Positions 1 through 11,130 of a stretch of DNA of 64,000 nt are shown here, one piece after another; positions within the stretch are counted from its first letter, which is position 1, and each line of letters starts with the position of its first letter. Where the stretch lies: assembly GCF_029784165.1 (NCBI RefSeq), contig NC_073696.1, positions 38,891,858 to 38,955,857 of the forward strand, in the 5' to 3' direction. Source of the stretch: Wyeomyia smithii. Lineage: Eukaryota > Arthropoda > Insecta > Diptera > Culicidae. The notes below the pieces were generated by a model. The model searched no databases, was not told the origin of the DNA, and saw nothing but the letters and a program-made list of their open reading frames with translations. The position numbers and the translations under genes are program-made.

Positions 1-790
1 CGTCGTCGGAGGCACATCCAAGCTTGCAGTGCAGGAGCAAATTAAGCTACTTAAGGGATTTCTTTCGAGCTGTGAATGATCTGTCGCTAGTTTTGTAATT
101 ATTTTATTTTCAAGTCTGTGAATAACATAAATATTTTTCGTGGGCATACAGTAAGGAGTGTTAAACTGTTAAAGTATATTGCAAAATCAAAAAAAAAAAA
201 CTGCTATGTTTCCCTGTTCTGACTAATAAAAAAGGACCGTTTACAAGTCTGCAAAACTCGCATTTTAATAATTCGTTCGTTATCACTTAGCTTCATTAGT
301 AATGCGTCGTTATTGCGAATAGTAGAACCCCTGTTGAGATTATGCAAAAGCAAATAATTTCGATGATTAGCCGCATTTCTGCTTTGATTAGTCTCGTACT
401 TTATATATAGGCTTATCGTCAAAATTGTCTTTTCTCATGTGTATAATAAGCTAACAAATAATATTCAGAATCAAACCAAAATAGGAACACACACAATGTT
501 TCTATATAAAAAGTTTCTATTCCAATAAAATATCTTAGTTTCGCGTTCTGCTGGATTGCCTGGATTGAACCAACAAAATATAATTGTCGATCGGAAGTTC
601 GCATCGTTTCGTATTGTCTTGTTTGTTTACTCTTCTACTCGCTTAAGAGATAGTATTTATCACCTCTCTCTTTATCATCACATTTGTTTACTTTCGCATT
701 CGGTGCGCGTGTGCTTTCGTTAATTATATAGAAAATGTTTTTTTTTCTTCGCTCGAGATCTGTGTTAGTTTGTATACAAGTTTTTTTTTT

Positions 791-930
791 TTAATTTTGT
801 TCCGATGTATGGTCGAAAGATGGATTGTGGTCGCACATTCGTTCGAAGTTGCCGTTCTTAGCCACCCTAGGCTTCGGGAGGCGCCGCACAGCAGACTGCA
901 GAGACTCACCGGTGATGTTTTTTGGATGAT
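791..930 (-). CDS. Alternative (distal) last coding exon
   Basis: On the minus strand GTTATTTCAG precedes an open stretch of 45 codons that ends in TAA at 793-791. The exon is entered in phase 1, which matches the donor at 15025 (AAA G|GTGCGT). Joining them gives ...TTK-DHPKNITGESLQS and ends FDHTSEQN. Its codons are GC-rich (GTG CGG CGC CTC CCG AAG) against very AT-rich flanks, which suggests real coding sequence. An internal GGTGAGT could act as a donor but is not needed. The intron would be 14.1 kb and full of transposons. The competing last exon is 14966-14677. The 3' UTR would lie to the left. Confidence 0.55.
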
Positions 931-1785
931 CTGAAATAACCGAACTTGAGTAATTGAACATATGAAAACCAAAAAAAAAAATGAGAGCATGTGCAGATAT
1001 AGACAAAACAACGGTCACGTAACTACCAGGCGGCAGAATAACGGCGAAGCATTCTAATCGAATGTTACAAGATCAAGGGAGGTTAAGTTAAGCTGTTATT
1101 CATTGTAATAGAAGCGGGCAAAAGCAGTTTGAATTAGTTTGATTGATTGAGATTACGTCGATTGATTGCGATAAGCTTTGTTACTTTGTTACGACTTGAT
1201 ACTAATCAGATCACGGAACAGTGTGACGGGAGCTGGTAAAATCCGGTTTCTTGTCGTAAGCATCTGATGTGGTAGTTTCTAGTTTTTTCCTGTTTCTTAT
1301 TTCTAAACAGAACTTATCAATATTCTGATAGAGAAAAGGAAACAAAGTTTATTAAAATATATTGGGTCAGAGATGAATCAAACATCAATCATTCTATTAT
1401 CACTTTCGATCTTTTAGAATGTATAGAGAAACATAAGAAATTATAATACAGGTTTAGTATTTAAGCTACGAAAGTTTTTTGGTTTATAACAAGTTATGGT
1501 TAATTTAGAGTGTTCGCGCTAGTGAAAAACGCAAGTTGTCAAAATTTCATTTCTCTTGAAACTGCGAACCAATTCTATCCAACGAAATCGAAGGTTGTGA
1601 ATGGCATCATTTTCATTCGGGCTTACTTTTGAATGAAATTTCTTTTGTGCATAAGAAAATTTATAAACAATGACGATCTGGCTAACATATTGAAGATAAT
1701 AAACTCAATGCATTGGGTTGGGTATTGGTTTGTGACTTTGAACACATTTAAATTATTTGTTGGATCGATAATAAAGACTATATGC

Positions 1786-2101
1786 CAGCGGTTCTCAACC
1801 TGGGGTACGCGTACCCCTAGGGATACGCGAAAGCCTTCAGGGGGTACGCGAAAGAAAAATCTTTAATGGCGGACAAAGCAATTTTTTACTTTTTTATTTC
1901 TTTTGTTGTTCAAATTGGCTCTTAAAACATGACATGACAATCAAACAAACCATAGTTTAATTTGAAACCTGAATTAGACTATCACAACATGATTTACCAC
2001 TACTCTCTCCCACTCTGCGAGAACATTCCAAGCCAGGGGGTACAACTGGTTTGGAAAATATCACCAAGGGGTACGCGGACAAAAAAGGTTGAGAACCGCT
2101 G
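1786..2101. mobile_element. hAT-type MITE (316 bp)
   Basis: The element begins CAGCGGTTCTCAACCT and ends in its inverted repeat AGGTTGAGAACCGCTG. It is flanked by an exact 8-bp duplication, CTATATGC (1778-1785 and 2102-2109). Eight-base duplications and a CAG...CTG terminus are hallmarks of hAT. GGGGTACGCG motifs recur inside. There is no coding capacity, and it lies in the 14.1-kb intron of the large gene. Confidence 0.85.
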
Positions 2102-2769
2102 CTATATGCTATCGAAAAACTATGCTAGTTGCCTTCATCATAAACTGCCATAATCGAATGACAATATTATTCAAGGGCCAGTGGTTGTTTTGAACGAAGG
2201 AGGCGCGACAAGTTTCAAATTGTCTTTTCATATAGCAATGAGAACGTTGGTGAAATCAATAGTAAATGAGTTTAGCGGATGTTCTGTGAATTCTTCCAGT
2301 TCGTAAAAGTGTTTTTTTTTTTTTTGATACCACAATATCTGTGTCGTGAGATTGGTGCTTATTCTTGGATCTAAGTTTTCCCAACTGAAACTGTTAACCA
2401 GCAGAGTGATATCATGGTATCAAGCGAAAAAAGAAGATCCACGGGTCTCGTGTGACAGTTCAGTTACGTAATCCAGATTTTCAAATGTCGATACAGCATT
2501 TTCTTTTTTGCCTTTCGCTAAGGGTATATGGAAATGTATGACCCTTATAATGTTACTATGTACATTGATTATTATTTTGTTTCATTTTCTAATGTAGTTA
2601 GTCATTTGTTCAAATTTTATTCAACTTTTCATTTTTCATTTGCAGGTAATCCAACACTCTAAAAGAAAAAGGTAAGTTGCTTGAAAATTTTTAGCTGAAT
2701 TTGCAGTGAGAATGAAAACGTTAAAATTTTCAACCTGAAATTTTTACTTTTGCCTTGAATACAACTGAC

Positions 2770-3190
2770 TAGTGCTGGGACTATCCGGATTAAGATATCC
2801 GGATATCCGGGCTCGGATATCCGACAAATATCCAAAATCCGGATCAACCGGATATCCGGATTTTATCCGACAGGATAACCGGATTTTCGGATAGTCGGAT
2901 ATCCGGATTCTATATCCGAACATAGTTTAATGAAACTTATTTACATAAAAAGTTACAATAGAGTGGGGGGTTGAGGAAAAAGTCATTTTTCGCGTTACGT
3001 TTTATTTGAATGGCCTTAAAAGACAAAAAAACTCGGATATCCGTATAGTAAATATCCGGATATCCGGGCATACTATTCGACTATCCGTATCCGAATATCC
3101 GGATACCCGGATAGTATTCGTTTACCTATCCGTGATCCGAGCTTCGGATAACCGGATCAAGAATATATCCGGTTAAAAGTCCCAGCACTA
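2770..3190. mobile_element. hAT-type MITE built of ATCCGGAT repeats (421 bp)
   Basis: The termini are TAGTGCTGGGACT and its inverse AGTCCCAGCACTA, flanked by the exact 8-bp duplication CAACTGAC (2762-2769 and 3191-3198). Both features fit hAT. The interior is mostly many copies of the palindromic word ATCCGGAT and variants, placed at both ends around an AT-rich core (about 2935-3025). No coding sequence is present. Confidence 0.85.
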
Positions 3191-3856
3191 CAACTGACTG
3201 GTCTTATTATGCGATATAAAGCCGGTAGCTGATTTGGCTCATTGTTAGTCTTGGTTTTAAATCTCAGGTTTTAAACAATTTTACTTGCAGCACAACACAA
3301 AGTTTTCAACACAGTTTTCTCGCCATTCTATTTGAAAACAGGTAGTAAATTTACAGAAAAGTCTTTATACCTCAATATAATTGCATTTAATAGTTTTTAC
3401 AAAAAAATCTGTTGTATATTTTTTCATTTATTTGTTTGTTTGTTGTTTAGATTGATTTTTCTAATTTCTAGATATGATTTTTCAGTAATATAGTCAGGTT
3501 TTGGAAATTTTGACATATCTAATACGTGATTAACCAAGCTCAGACATATGGTAAACAAATCATTATAAATTGCTATTCAAAAACCATCAAAGGGGCCATT
3601 TAACAACAAATCGAACAAATAATAAAATAAAGCATGCTGGTTTTATTTTCAGATCTAGCTTTAGCTTGTAGTCGGCAGGGAGGGCCCGTTATTCATAACA
3701 TAGTTTAGACAATCAGGCATTAGATATAATTAGCTCCGTATAACCCTAAATTATAATTTACCGTTTCGGGTAAATGTTATGTGAAAAATATGGTAAACAA
3801 ACCGCTTTGACATGTTAGTGGTTTTATTGTGGCGTCATATACTGTTAATTGTGTGA

Positions 3857-4630
3857 AATTTTCTGAACTTGTGCCAAATAGTCGTCATTTGCGGGAAGTG
3901 TTACTTTGCTCATTCGATTCAAAGAAAACAGTGGCATCGAGAGTTGATAAAAGATTACGGAAATGCTGCTCTAAATAAAACAACGTGTCGTGATTGGTTT
4001 TGTCGCTTTGAAGACGGTAGTTTTGATGTTACCTACTCTGCCGTGAGATGACGTTGTAACGTAGATCCTTTTCATCAGTAATCAGTCGATACGGCCCAAA
4101 AACGAATGGACTACTTGCCACTTTTCTATTAAAATTTGTGCCCACGTCACATTGTTCTCTTGATTTTGTGCAACATATGAATAAGTAACAACGAAAAGGA
4201 AGATACCAAAAGATAGCTTCACAAATTGACATAAAAAACCTGAATTAAAAAATAGGAAGGCCAATAACCTTTATAAACGCTGTATCAGAAGAATTGCTCG
4301 ATGAGGATCGATGCGAAATGCAGGAACAGCTTGCTTCGGTATAAGGAGTTAGCCGCCATGTTATTTCCATGCGATTGCATGTTTTAGGAATCATTCAAAA
4401 ACAAAAAAAAAACAAAGAATTTTTTACGATTTGAAGTCAAGGGACTTTGAGCGTCGTTTTTGTGTCCTGTGAACAACTTCTCCTGCGGCAAAAAGAGGTT
4501 TTCATCATCGCATCGCAACGGGTGATAAAAAAATAATTTAATTCATCTAGTCACAGTAAAGAAAGTCATGGGGATTGCCCGATCGTGCTTCTACGTCGCA
4601 CAGTGGGGCAAATCGGTCCATTGGTGCGAC
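3857..4630 (+). pseudogene. mariner transposase, N-terminal and middle remnant
   Basis: Fragments in shifting frames read VPNSRHLREVLL, then DYGNAALNKTTCRDWFCRFEDGSFDV (3944-4030), the helix-turn-helix region typical of mariner. After about 200 bp of unrelated sequence come EELLDEDRCEMQEQLASV (4289-4340), LRQKEVF (4482-4505) and PDRASTSHSGANRS (4578-4620). Several stops and frameshifts make it dead. A C-terminal mariner fragment lies at 9480-9780, beyond the LINE. Both fragments include the ASTS/ARPN segment, so they may be two separate copies rather than one split element. Confidence 0.7.
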
Positions 4631-4752
4631 AAAACTTTATAACTCCTTAACAGTAATTATGGTGACGTTGCACAACCGGCAGTCAGCGAAGTTTATTGTA
4701 AGAATACCATCAATACGGACACTGCCGTTGATAACCGCTTTTAACACGAATG

Positions 4753-4766
4753 AACATGAAAACAAT
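4753..4766. repeat. Target-site duplication, left side of LINE copy 1
   Basis: AACATGAAAACAAT (14 bp) occurs here and again at 8985-8998. The two copies bracket the element exactly, so its 5' end is at 4767. Confidence 0.85.
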
Positions 4767-5164
4767 ATTCGTTGTTTTGCTTTCGTCTCGATTAGACGCA
4801 AATTGTGTTTTTTTGGCGATTAGTTCTTGTGTTGCGCGATAACAATAGCCTGCAGTTTATCGGCAGAAACATCTGCACACTGGTAGGGGCAGGCTACCCC
4901 GCCATTGATTCGATACGCAGCTGATATATCAGCAAGAATAATTCTCCCGCACCGCTGTTACCCCGCTAGCAGCACGGACCACCATACGATCGAGCGAGTG
5001 GAAGTCAACTACAAGTGGCATCTACAAGGTCGCGTGTAAGATACGGCCACTGTGTCACAACACGAAGCTGGATCGTCATTGTTTGTTCTGCGGAGACACT
5101 CGATTAATCCAACTATCAGCCGTGAGGTCGTGACTTAGACGTTCGGTGAAGTATTACCTTTAGA

Positions 5165-5320
5165 ATTTTTACTATTATTATCAATATTATTACTATGTTA
5201 TAATATTATTATTAATATTATTATTGATATTATTATTATTGTTATTATTATTATTATTACTATAATTATTACTATTATTATTACGATTGTTATTAGTATT
5301 AGTATTACTGTCTTTTTTTT
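5165..5320 (+). repeat. ATT-rich imperfect microsatellite in the LINE 5' UTR
   Basis: Runs of (ATT)n broken by ATC, ACT and GTT lie about 100 bp before the ORF1 start. The matching array sits at the same place in copy 2 (47405-47550 on the other strand). It therefore travels with the element and is not a local expansion. Confidence 0.85.
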
Positions 5321-5418
5321 TATTTGATCCATTGTAAATTTAATATCAACTACTTGAACCCCCCCCCATATTCGAATATTTATCGTTTGTGTGCGGTAAA
5401 GCGTAACGCTCCCGCAAA

Positions 5419-6776
5419 ATGGACGACATGCAGGTGCAACTTTTCCTGGATGTGGAAACAAACGGGAAAGAAATTAAAATTTCTCCCATCAGCTCACCCC
5501 TACCTTCCCCTGTGCCCTCCCCTTTGCCAAGTCCTGTACCAAGAGTACCGGAAGTACGGGTAAAAGCTTACCCAGATGCCGCTGGCGGTCCCTATGTTGT
5601 TTTTTTCCGGCCCATAAAGAAGCCATTGAATATTATTCAAATTGGCAATGACCTGGTAAAACATTTTTCGGCCGTAACCGAGATTACGAAGGCCGAACAA
5701 ACTGTGAGTAGCTTGAAGCAAGCAAACGAAATTGCTGGCTACGAGCCCTTCACGAGAGAGTATCGCGTGTACATCCCTGCCAAGGATGTAGAAATCGACG
5801 GTGTGGTTACCGAGGGGAATCTCACTGTCGATGACATTTTGCGTCATGGAGTTGGCTGTTTTAAAAACCCCTTGATGCAAAGTGTAAAGATACTGGATTG
5901 CAAGCAATTGCATTCAGTATCCATCGAAGAAGGGAAGAAGAAATTCCTCCCTTCGGATTCCTTCCGAGTAACATTCGCCGGATCCGCGCTGCCGAACTAC
6001 GTCCGCTTGGACAGGGTTCGTCCACCTGTACGCCTGTTCGTACCGCGGGTCATGCATTGCCAAAACTGTAAGCAGTTAGGTCACACAGCCACCTACTGCT
6101 GCAACAAGGCACGCTGTAGCAAGTGCGGAGGCAATCATGCTTATACTGAAAAGTGTCTTTATTGCAAGGAACTCGGCATGACCTTCCGGCATGTCCCGCG
6201 TACAAACAGCGCGAAGAAAAAATTAAGCGTTCCCTTAAGGAACGATCAAAGCGCTCTTTTGCAGAAATGCTTAAGAGGGCTGAGCCACCCCCGACAGGAA
6301 ACATCTTTTCCTTCTGGCCAACGGATGAGGGTACATCTGACGATCCCGTCGAAGGGTGTTCCTATGCCTTGCCAGAGGGATCTAGGAAGAGGAGAATGAT
6401 CAACTCTCCTAATCTTTCTCGCAAAGGTCGTAAGATAACCCCCAGCGGAATGACCAATAAGACAACACAAAAAGGAAGCGGTGAAGAAAAACCGAAGCAA
6501 GTACCCCCCGGTTTTAATTTCAAATCAAACCAGGAGTACCCACCGCTTCCTGGGGCACCAAGAACCCCTCGTGCACCCATTTCTCGATCAGAAGACATAA
6601 AAGAAACAGGGTTCATAAAATTCTCTGATATTGTGGACTGGATATTTAAAACATTCAACATACCAGATCCCCTTCAAAACATTCTTCTTGCCCTTCTCCT
6701 TACAGTGAAAACCTTTTTGAAGCAACTCACAGCAACTTGGCCCCTCATTTCAGCTATCGTATCTTTCGATGACTAA
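5419..6776 (+). pseudogene. LINE copy 1 ORF1 (gag-like, zinc knuckles), frameshifted
   Basis: The ORF opens with ATG at 5419 (MDDMQVQLFLDVETNG), then a Pro/Ser repeat, a central region that probably forms the nucleic-acid-binding fold seen before CCHC knuckles (VFFRPIKKPLNI to FRVTFAGSALPNYVRLDRVR), and the knuckles CQNCKQLGHTATYC and CSKCGGNH (6058-6141). Relative to copy 2, seven residues (ETACSED) after the second knuckle are missing, and the frame breaks near 6165. The correct frame continues as GTRHDLPACPAYKQREEKIK to a Pro-rich tail ending VSFDD, stop at 6774-6776. ORF1 protein of this group binds RNA in the transposition complex. The stop overlaps the ORF2 start in ATGACTAA. Confidence 0.85.
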
Positions 6777-8662
6777 TACGTCGAAAGAGGTTAGGAATTT
6801 TGTCACTGTGTTACAGTGGAACTGCAGAAGTATCATCCCTAAATTTGATTTATTTTCACATTTGATAAACACATACAATTATGATGCGTTCGCGCTCTGT
6901 GAAACTTTTCTCAATTCAAATGACCAACTTAGTTTCCACGATTTTAACATCATTCGTCGAGATCGAGACTCACACGGTGGAGGGGTACTTTTAAGAATCA
7001 AAAAGTGCTATTCTTTTTTCAGAATCGACCTCCCCTCGATCTCGAATATTGAAGTTGTTGCCATTCAAACGAATATGAATGGAAAAGACCTTTGCCTTGT
7101 TTCGTTATATATTCCCCCATCCGCGCGGATTGAACAGAAGCAACTCCTTGATATAGCAGAATTGCTTCCCGCACCTTTTTTGATTTTGGGAGATTTTAAC
7201 TCTCACTGTTCGCTATGGGGGTCGCTGTACGACGACAACCGATCTTCTTTAATTTGTAACTTGATCGACGACTTCAATATGACACTTTTGAAAACTGGGG
7301 AAGCGACACGTGTACCTAATCCTCCAGCACGTGAAAGCGTGCTTGACCTATCCCTCTGCTCGACATCACTAGCGTTAGATTGCCAGTGGAAAGTAATCAA
7401 CGATCCCCACGGTGGTGATCATCTTCCAATCGTTATGTCAATTGCTAATGGTTCAACTCCCCCGAACCCAATCAATATTTCCTACGACCTTACACGTAAT
7501 ATTGATTGGAAGTGTTATGAGTCTATTATAGCGCAATCAATCGAGACTCACGAGGAACTTCCTCCGGAAGAATACGCGTTCTTAGCTGGCTGGCAATCCA
7601 GATTTATGACTTATTATTTTGACTATATGGCTCAAGATATTAATCCTTCTTCATACGATTCCTCCAATGTCGCACTTTTAGATACTTCTAATAATGCTAT
7701 ATTCTTCGACACCACCATGAAATAAGACATTTCTGGTATCCCGGATCAATTGCGACCCCAAGAGATCCCTAAGATTTTTTCCAATAAGTTTAAACATGCT
7801 AGTTATGATAAAAGGTTTTACACTGACGGATGTAATCTAGATGAGTCCACTGGCTTCGGTGTTTTCCACAAAAATTTTACCGCCTCCTACAAACTCGATG
7901 CTCCTGCTTCCGTGTACGTCGCAGAACTTGCTGCTATTCAGTACTCTCTTGGAATCATTGAAACCCTGCCCATAGACCACTACTTCATCTTCACAGATAG
8001 TCTCAGTGCCATTGAGGCTCTGCGATCGATGAAGCCTGTGAAGCACACCCCGTATTTCCTGGGGAAAAAAGGCGGTTTTTAAGTGCTTTAACAGATAAAA
8101 TTTACCGGGTTACCTTAGCGTGGGTCCCTTCTCATTGCTCGATTCCGGGTAATGAAAAGGCTGACTCTTTAGCTAAGGTGGGTGCTATTGATGGCGATAT
8201 TAATGAAAGACCAATTGCTTATGATGAATTTTATAGCATTTTGCGTCAGAGAACACTCAACAGTTGGCAATCATCATGGAACTCAGATGAACTGGGACGG
8301 TGGCTACATTCCATTTTTCCTAAGATATCGACGAAAGCATGGTTCAAGGGGTCGGATATCGGTCGGGACTTCATTCGCGTGATGTTCAGACTTATGTCCA
8401 ATCACTACACGTTAAACACGCATCTCTTTCGTTTAGGGCTTGTAGACAGTAATCACTGCGTTTGTGGCGATGGCTACCATGACATCGAGCGTGTTGTTTG
8501 GTCGTGTGCCGAATTCTGTGATGTTAGGTCCGAGCTTATAGATTCCCTCCGGGCCCGAGGAAAACAACCGAACGTACCCGTTAGAGACATTCTGGGAAGC
8601 GGTGATCTCCAGTACATGACACAACTGTACTGTTATTTGAAAAAGACTGACATTAAAATTTA
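6769..8662 (+). pseudogene. LINE copy 1 ORF2 (endonuclease + RNase H, no RT)
   Basis: ORF2 starts with ATG at 6769, inside the ORF1 stop. The endonuclease is nearly whole: LQWNCRS, ALCETFL, RDRDSHGGGVLL, ILGDFNSHCSLWG and the C-terminal PHGGDHLPIVM. At about 7590 the sequence jumps from EEYAFLAG straight to WQSRFMTYYFDYMAQD, so the whole reverse transcriptase is gone. There is a stop at 7723. RNase H follows: FYTDG (7818), AELAAIQ (7921), FTDSLSAIEAL (7990), then a frameshift at about 8065 and SHCSIPGNEKADSLAK (8130-8178). The C-terminal Cys/His region ends at 8662 (HCVCGDGYHDIERVVWSC). It is not functional as a polyprotein. Confidence 0.88.
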
Positions 8663-8984
8663 ATATTCTTTTGTTTATTTGTCAGAATACCCGTATACGA
8701 CGCTGGAGACACGAACACGAAGAGCCTAAATCTATGTTTAAAAAACAAAAAAGAACACCAGTCGAAACACAAATAGATCGTATATCCTAATTAGTATTAA
8801 GCAAGAATTGTATCTCCCCTCCTCTCACCTTAAATCCCCACTAGCTCGTAGTCGGCCGCGAGAATGAAAAAAAGGCCTCCCTCTTTTCCCTGCTAACGTA
8901 GAATTAATACGAATTGAACTTGGCTCAGTAAAACAGAAAATGTATCGTGCCGTGTCAAATAAACTAATTTTAAACCTAAAAAAA

Positions 8985-8998
8985 AACATGAAAACAAT
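8985..8998. repeat. Target-site duplication, right side of LINE copy 1
   Basis: Exact repeat of 4753-4766, directly after the A-run (about 8978-8984) that ends the element. Confidence 0.85.
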
Positions 8999-9479
8999 CA
9001 TTGTAAGAACTTGAATCACTCTGTAAGTCGCAACTATTAGTAACTGATTTTTTAGTTAAGTTGTTAGTCGATACACTGTATTTTAATTTTATAGTAGGGT
9101 CAGGAAAAACAGCAAAATTTTCTTATTGCATACTGTTGAAAATAAGTAAAACTACAAAATAACATGCTTTAAACAGTATGCTTACTTTTAATTTATTTTC
9201 ATGACCTCTCAGTTAACACACTATTTTATGTGGATCATATGTGTAAGCTAAGTAATTTTAAAGTGTTTGTATGCCTTACTGGAAAATATATGAAATTATT
9301 TTTTCTTCCATTTAACAAGCCTTGCAAATCCTGATTCTCATAATACTCAAACACGGTTTTGAAATCAAAGGGAATTTTTCGTATTTACAATCAATATTAT
9401 GTCTATTTCGAGTACAAAATAAAATGAGGCACGAAAACCGGTTTTTTTTTTATATAGTTTTGTCTCATCTTTTCAGGGT

Positions 9480-9850
9480 TCTGCCCCACAATGCGTCGTC
9501 GGCTCGGCCGAATGTACACACTGCGAAGGTGATGCTGTGTATTTAGTGGGAAACCGAACGAAGCCATCATTGGGCAACGGTATTGACTTAAAATAATGCG
9601 ATTAGGCCGACCACTCCCCGAAAATGGCTACAATACGAACAGAGGCACGAAAAAGTGATTCTACTACAGGACAATACTCGGCCTCATACTGCGAAAGTCT
9701 TTAAAACTTACATAGAGACGTTTAAACGGGAAGTCCTGCCTCACCCTCCTTATTCTTCAGATATGTTTCGTTCGATGGCACACGGTCTGGTTGAGGGGTT
9801 CCCAGACCTTGTACTCGTATTATTAGTAAATGGATTCAAAAATGCAGATT
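9480..9850 (+). pseudogene. mariner transposase, C-terminal remnant
   Basis: The reading fragments are PHNASSARPNVHTAKVMLCI (9484-9545), then VILLQDNTRPHTAKVFKTYIETFKREVLPHPPYSSD (9655-9762) and FRSMAHGL. These are the DNxxPH and YSPD regions of mariner, where the second and third catalytic acids sit. The proline of YSPD is a serine here, and the frame is broken around 9546-9655. It belongs to the same subfamily as the fragment at 3857-4630. Confidence 0.75.
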
Positions 9851-9869
9851 ATCTTTAGTGAGAACCTCC

Positions 9870-10600
9870 TCGAACTCTTCGAGGTGCTAACTGGAATATA
9901 AGTAACCTTAGTGAAGATCGGAGATCTAAGGATGTTGTAGCCTTCCAAGAAGTGCGGTTTGCGAAGACGGGTGAACTTGAGTTCCGAGTGGTAGAACCTA
10001 TCGTGGGAACGACTTTCAAATACCACATCTACTACAGTGACTGCGTCAGAGGTGAACGAAGTGTTGATTTCGTCATTCGATGAAAATACATCAAACAGGT
10101 CATTAGATGGAGGCCCGTTAGTGATCGTTTCGTGTGTTGAGAATCAAGGGGCAGGTTCTTTAATTACAGCCTGATCAATGTATATTTACCGACCAACGAC
10201 AAACCCGAAAACATGAAAAAGGAGTTCTATGGGCTTCTCGTTAAAACATATGGAGAGTGCCCAAAATATGATATAAAGACCTTCACCGAAAACTCAAACG
10301 CAGAGGTTGGACAGGTTGGTTTTCCGTCCAATTATTGGTAATGGCGAAGCCTGCTGTCAGATCTATATTCTGGTTGACGGATGGCATTTTTCAGATGCCA
10401 TCGATATGCGGTCCCTCCGAGCCGAGGCCCAAACGTCTACTCAGACTCGCCTGGTTGGCGAAGTATAGTATACAAGTTGAGCTCTACGAGCTTACGAATG
10501 GAATGGTGAACCGGTTTGGATGAGATACAGAAAGCTTGAAAAGTGCTAAAAAGACACAAAAATAACTAGAGAGGACGGTATCCCAGCCGAACCATAGACC
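9870..10600 (+). pseudogene. RTE-clade LINE endonuclease remnant
   Basis: Decayed endonuclease. Readable pieces are VVAFQEVRFAKTGELEFRVV (9930-9990), YHIYYSDCVRGERSVDFVI (10021-10080), a stop, then FNYSLINVYLPTNDKPENMKKEFYGLLVKTYGECPKYD (10157-10270), with later pieces near 10390-10440. These match the RTE endonuclease pattern (QEVR, YxPTND). The copies at 22.7-24.6 kb and 51.2-53.5 kb belong to the same broad group but lie on the other strand. Confidence 0.75.
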
Positions 10601-10619
10601 ATCGCACGGTGACGTCACG

Positions 10620-11130
10620 CATCTGAATTTGACAGCTACTGGTAACTTTGTTTACCTTCGGGCGATGCAGTTTTGCTTTCAATTATAGCAGATCATTTCA
10701 ATTGTTTCCAAAATGCCCTTTAAATATTGTGTGTAAGGTGCCAGTATCTACATCAAGAACAATTATAAATTGAGCAGCATTACACGGTTGCTCCAGCAGA
10801 AAAAAAGCACAAAGTCCAAAATGTATACAAAGTTACCACTAACTGTCAGAAATATTAGGTTAAAGAATTTCGGTGAGATGGTCTATTCAAAGTCGGGAGC
10901 AAGCAGCTTTTCTACAGAGACTTTCTTAGAAGTTTTTCTCATTGATATTTTGATTCAAAGAAGTGTTCCACCGAATAAAAAAAGTGGAAAACTGACCGAA
11001 TCTTTTTCTTTGCGGCTTGTTTCTATTTTTGTCAAAAACGCTGCGGAACACTTGCAAATGCTCCGCGGAGCATCAACTGCGCTGGAACCCCCGGTCCGGC
11101 CGATCAGCAGTTCTGCTCTTATGAAGACAT
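10620..11130. other. Unassigned intronic stretch
   Basis: There is an open stretch of 142 codons at 10770-11198 (plus), but its composition is not convincing and I cannot assign it. A short peptide start MPFKYCV at 10712 hints at a decayed zinc-binding start, but no domain can be supported. Confidence 0.3.

Larger units (their letters stand above)
4767..8984 (+). mobile_element. I-clade LINE, copy 1 (complete ends, reverse transcriptase deleted)
   Basis: This non-LTR retrotransposon has a complete 5' end (ATTCGTTGTTTTGC, shared with copy 2 at 48006), a 650-bp 5' UTR, ORF1 with zinc knuckles, ORF2 with endonuclease and RNase H, a 3' UTR and a short poly(A) tail. It is flanked by a 14-bp target duplication. 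The RNase H domain behind an apurinic-type endonuclease points to the I group, as in mosquito MosquI; the exact family is an inference. The whole reverse transcriptase is missing. Homology to copy 2 (43437-48007, opposite strand) holds outside each copy's private deletions. It lies inside the 14.1-kb intron of the large gene, antisense to it. Confidence 0.88.

Noticed and set aside
5165..5320. CRISPR-like or satellite array
   Set aside because: A trinucleotide microsatellite without spacers, located in a LINE 5' UTR. No bacterial features occur anywhere in the window.
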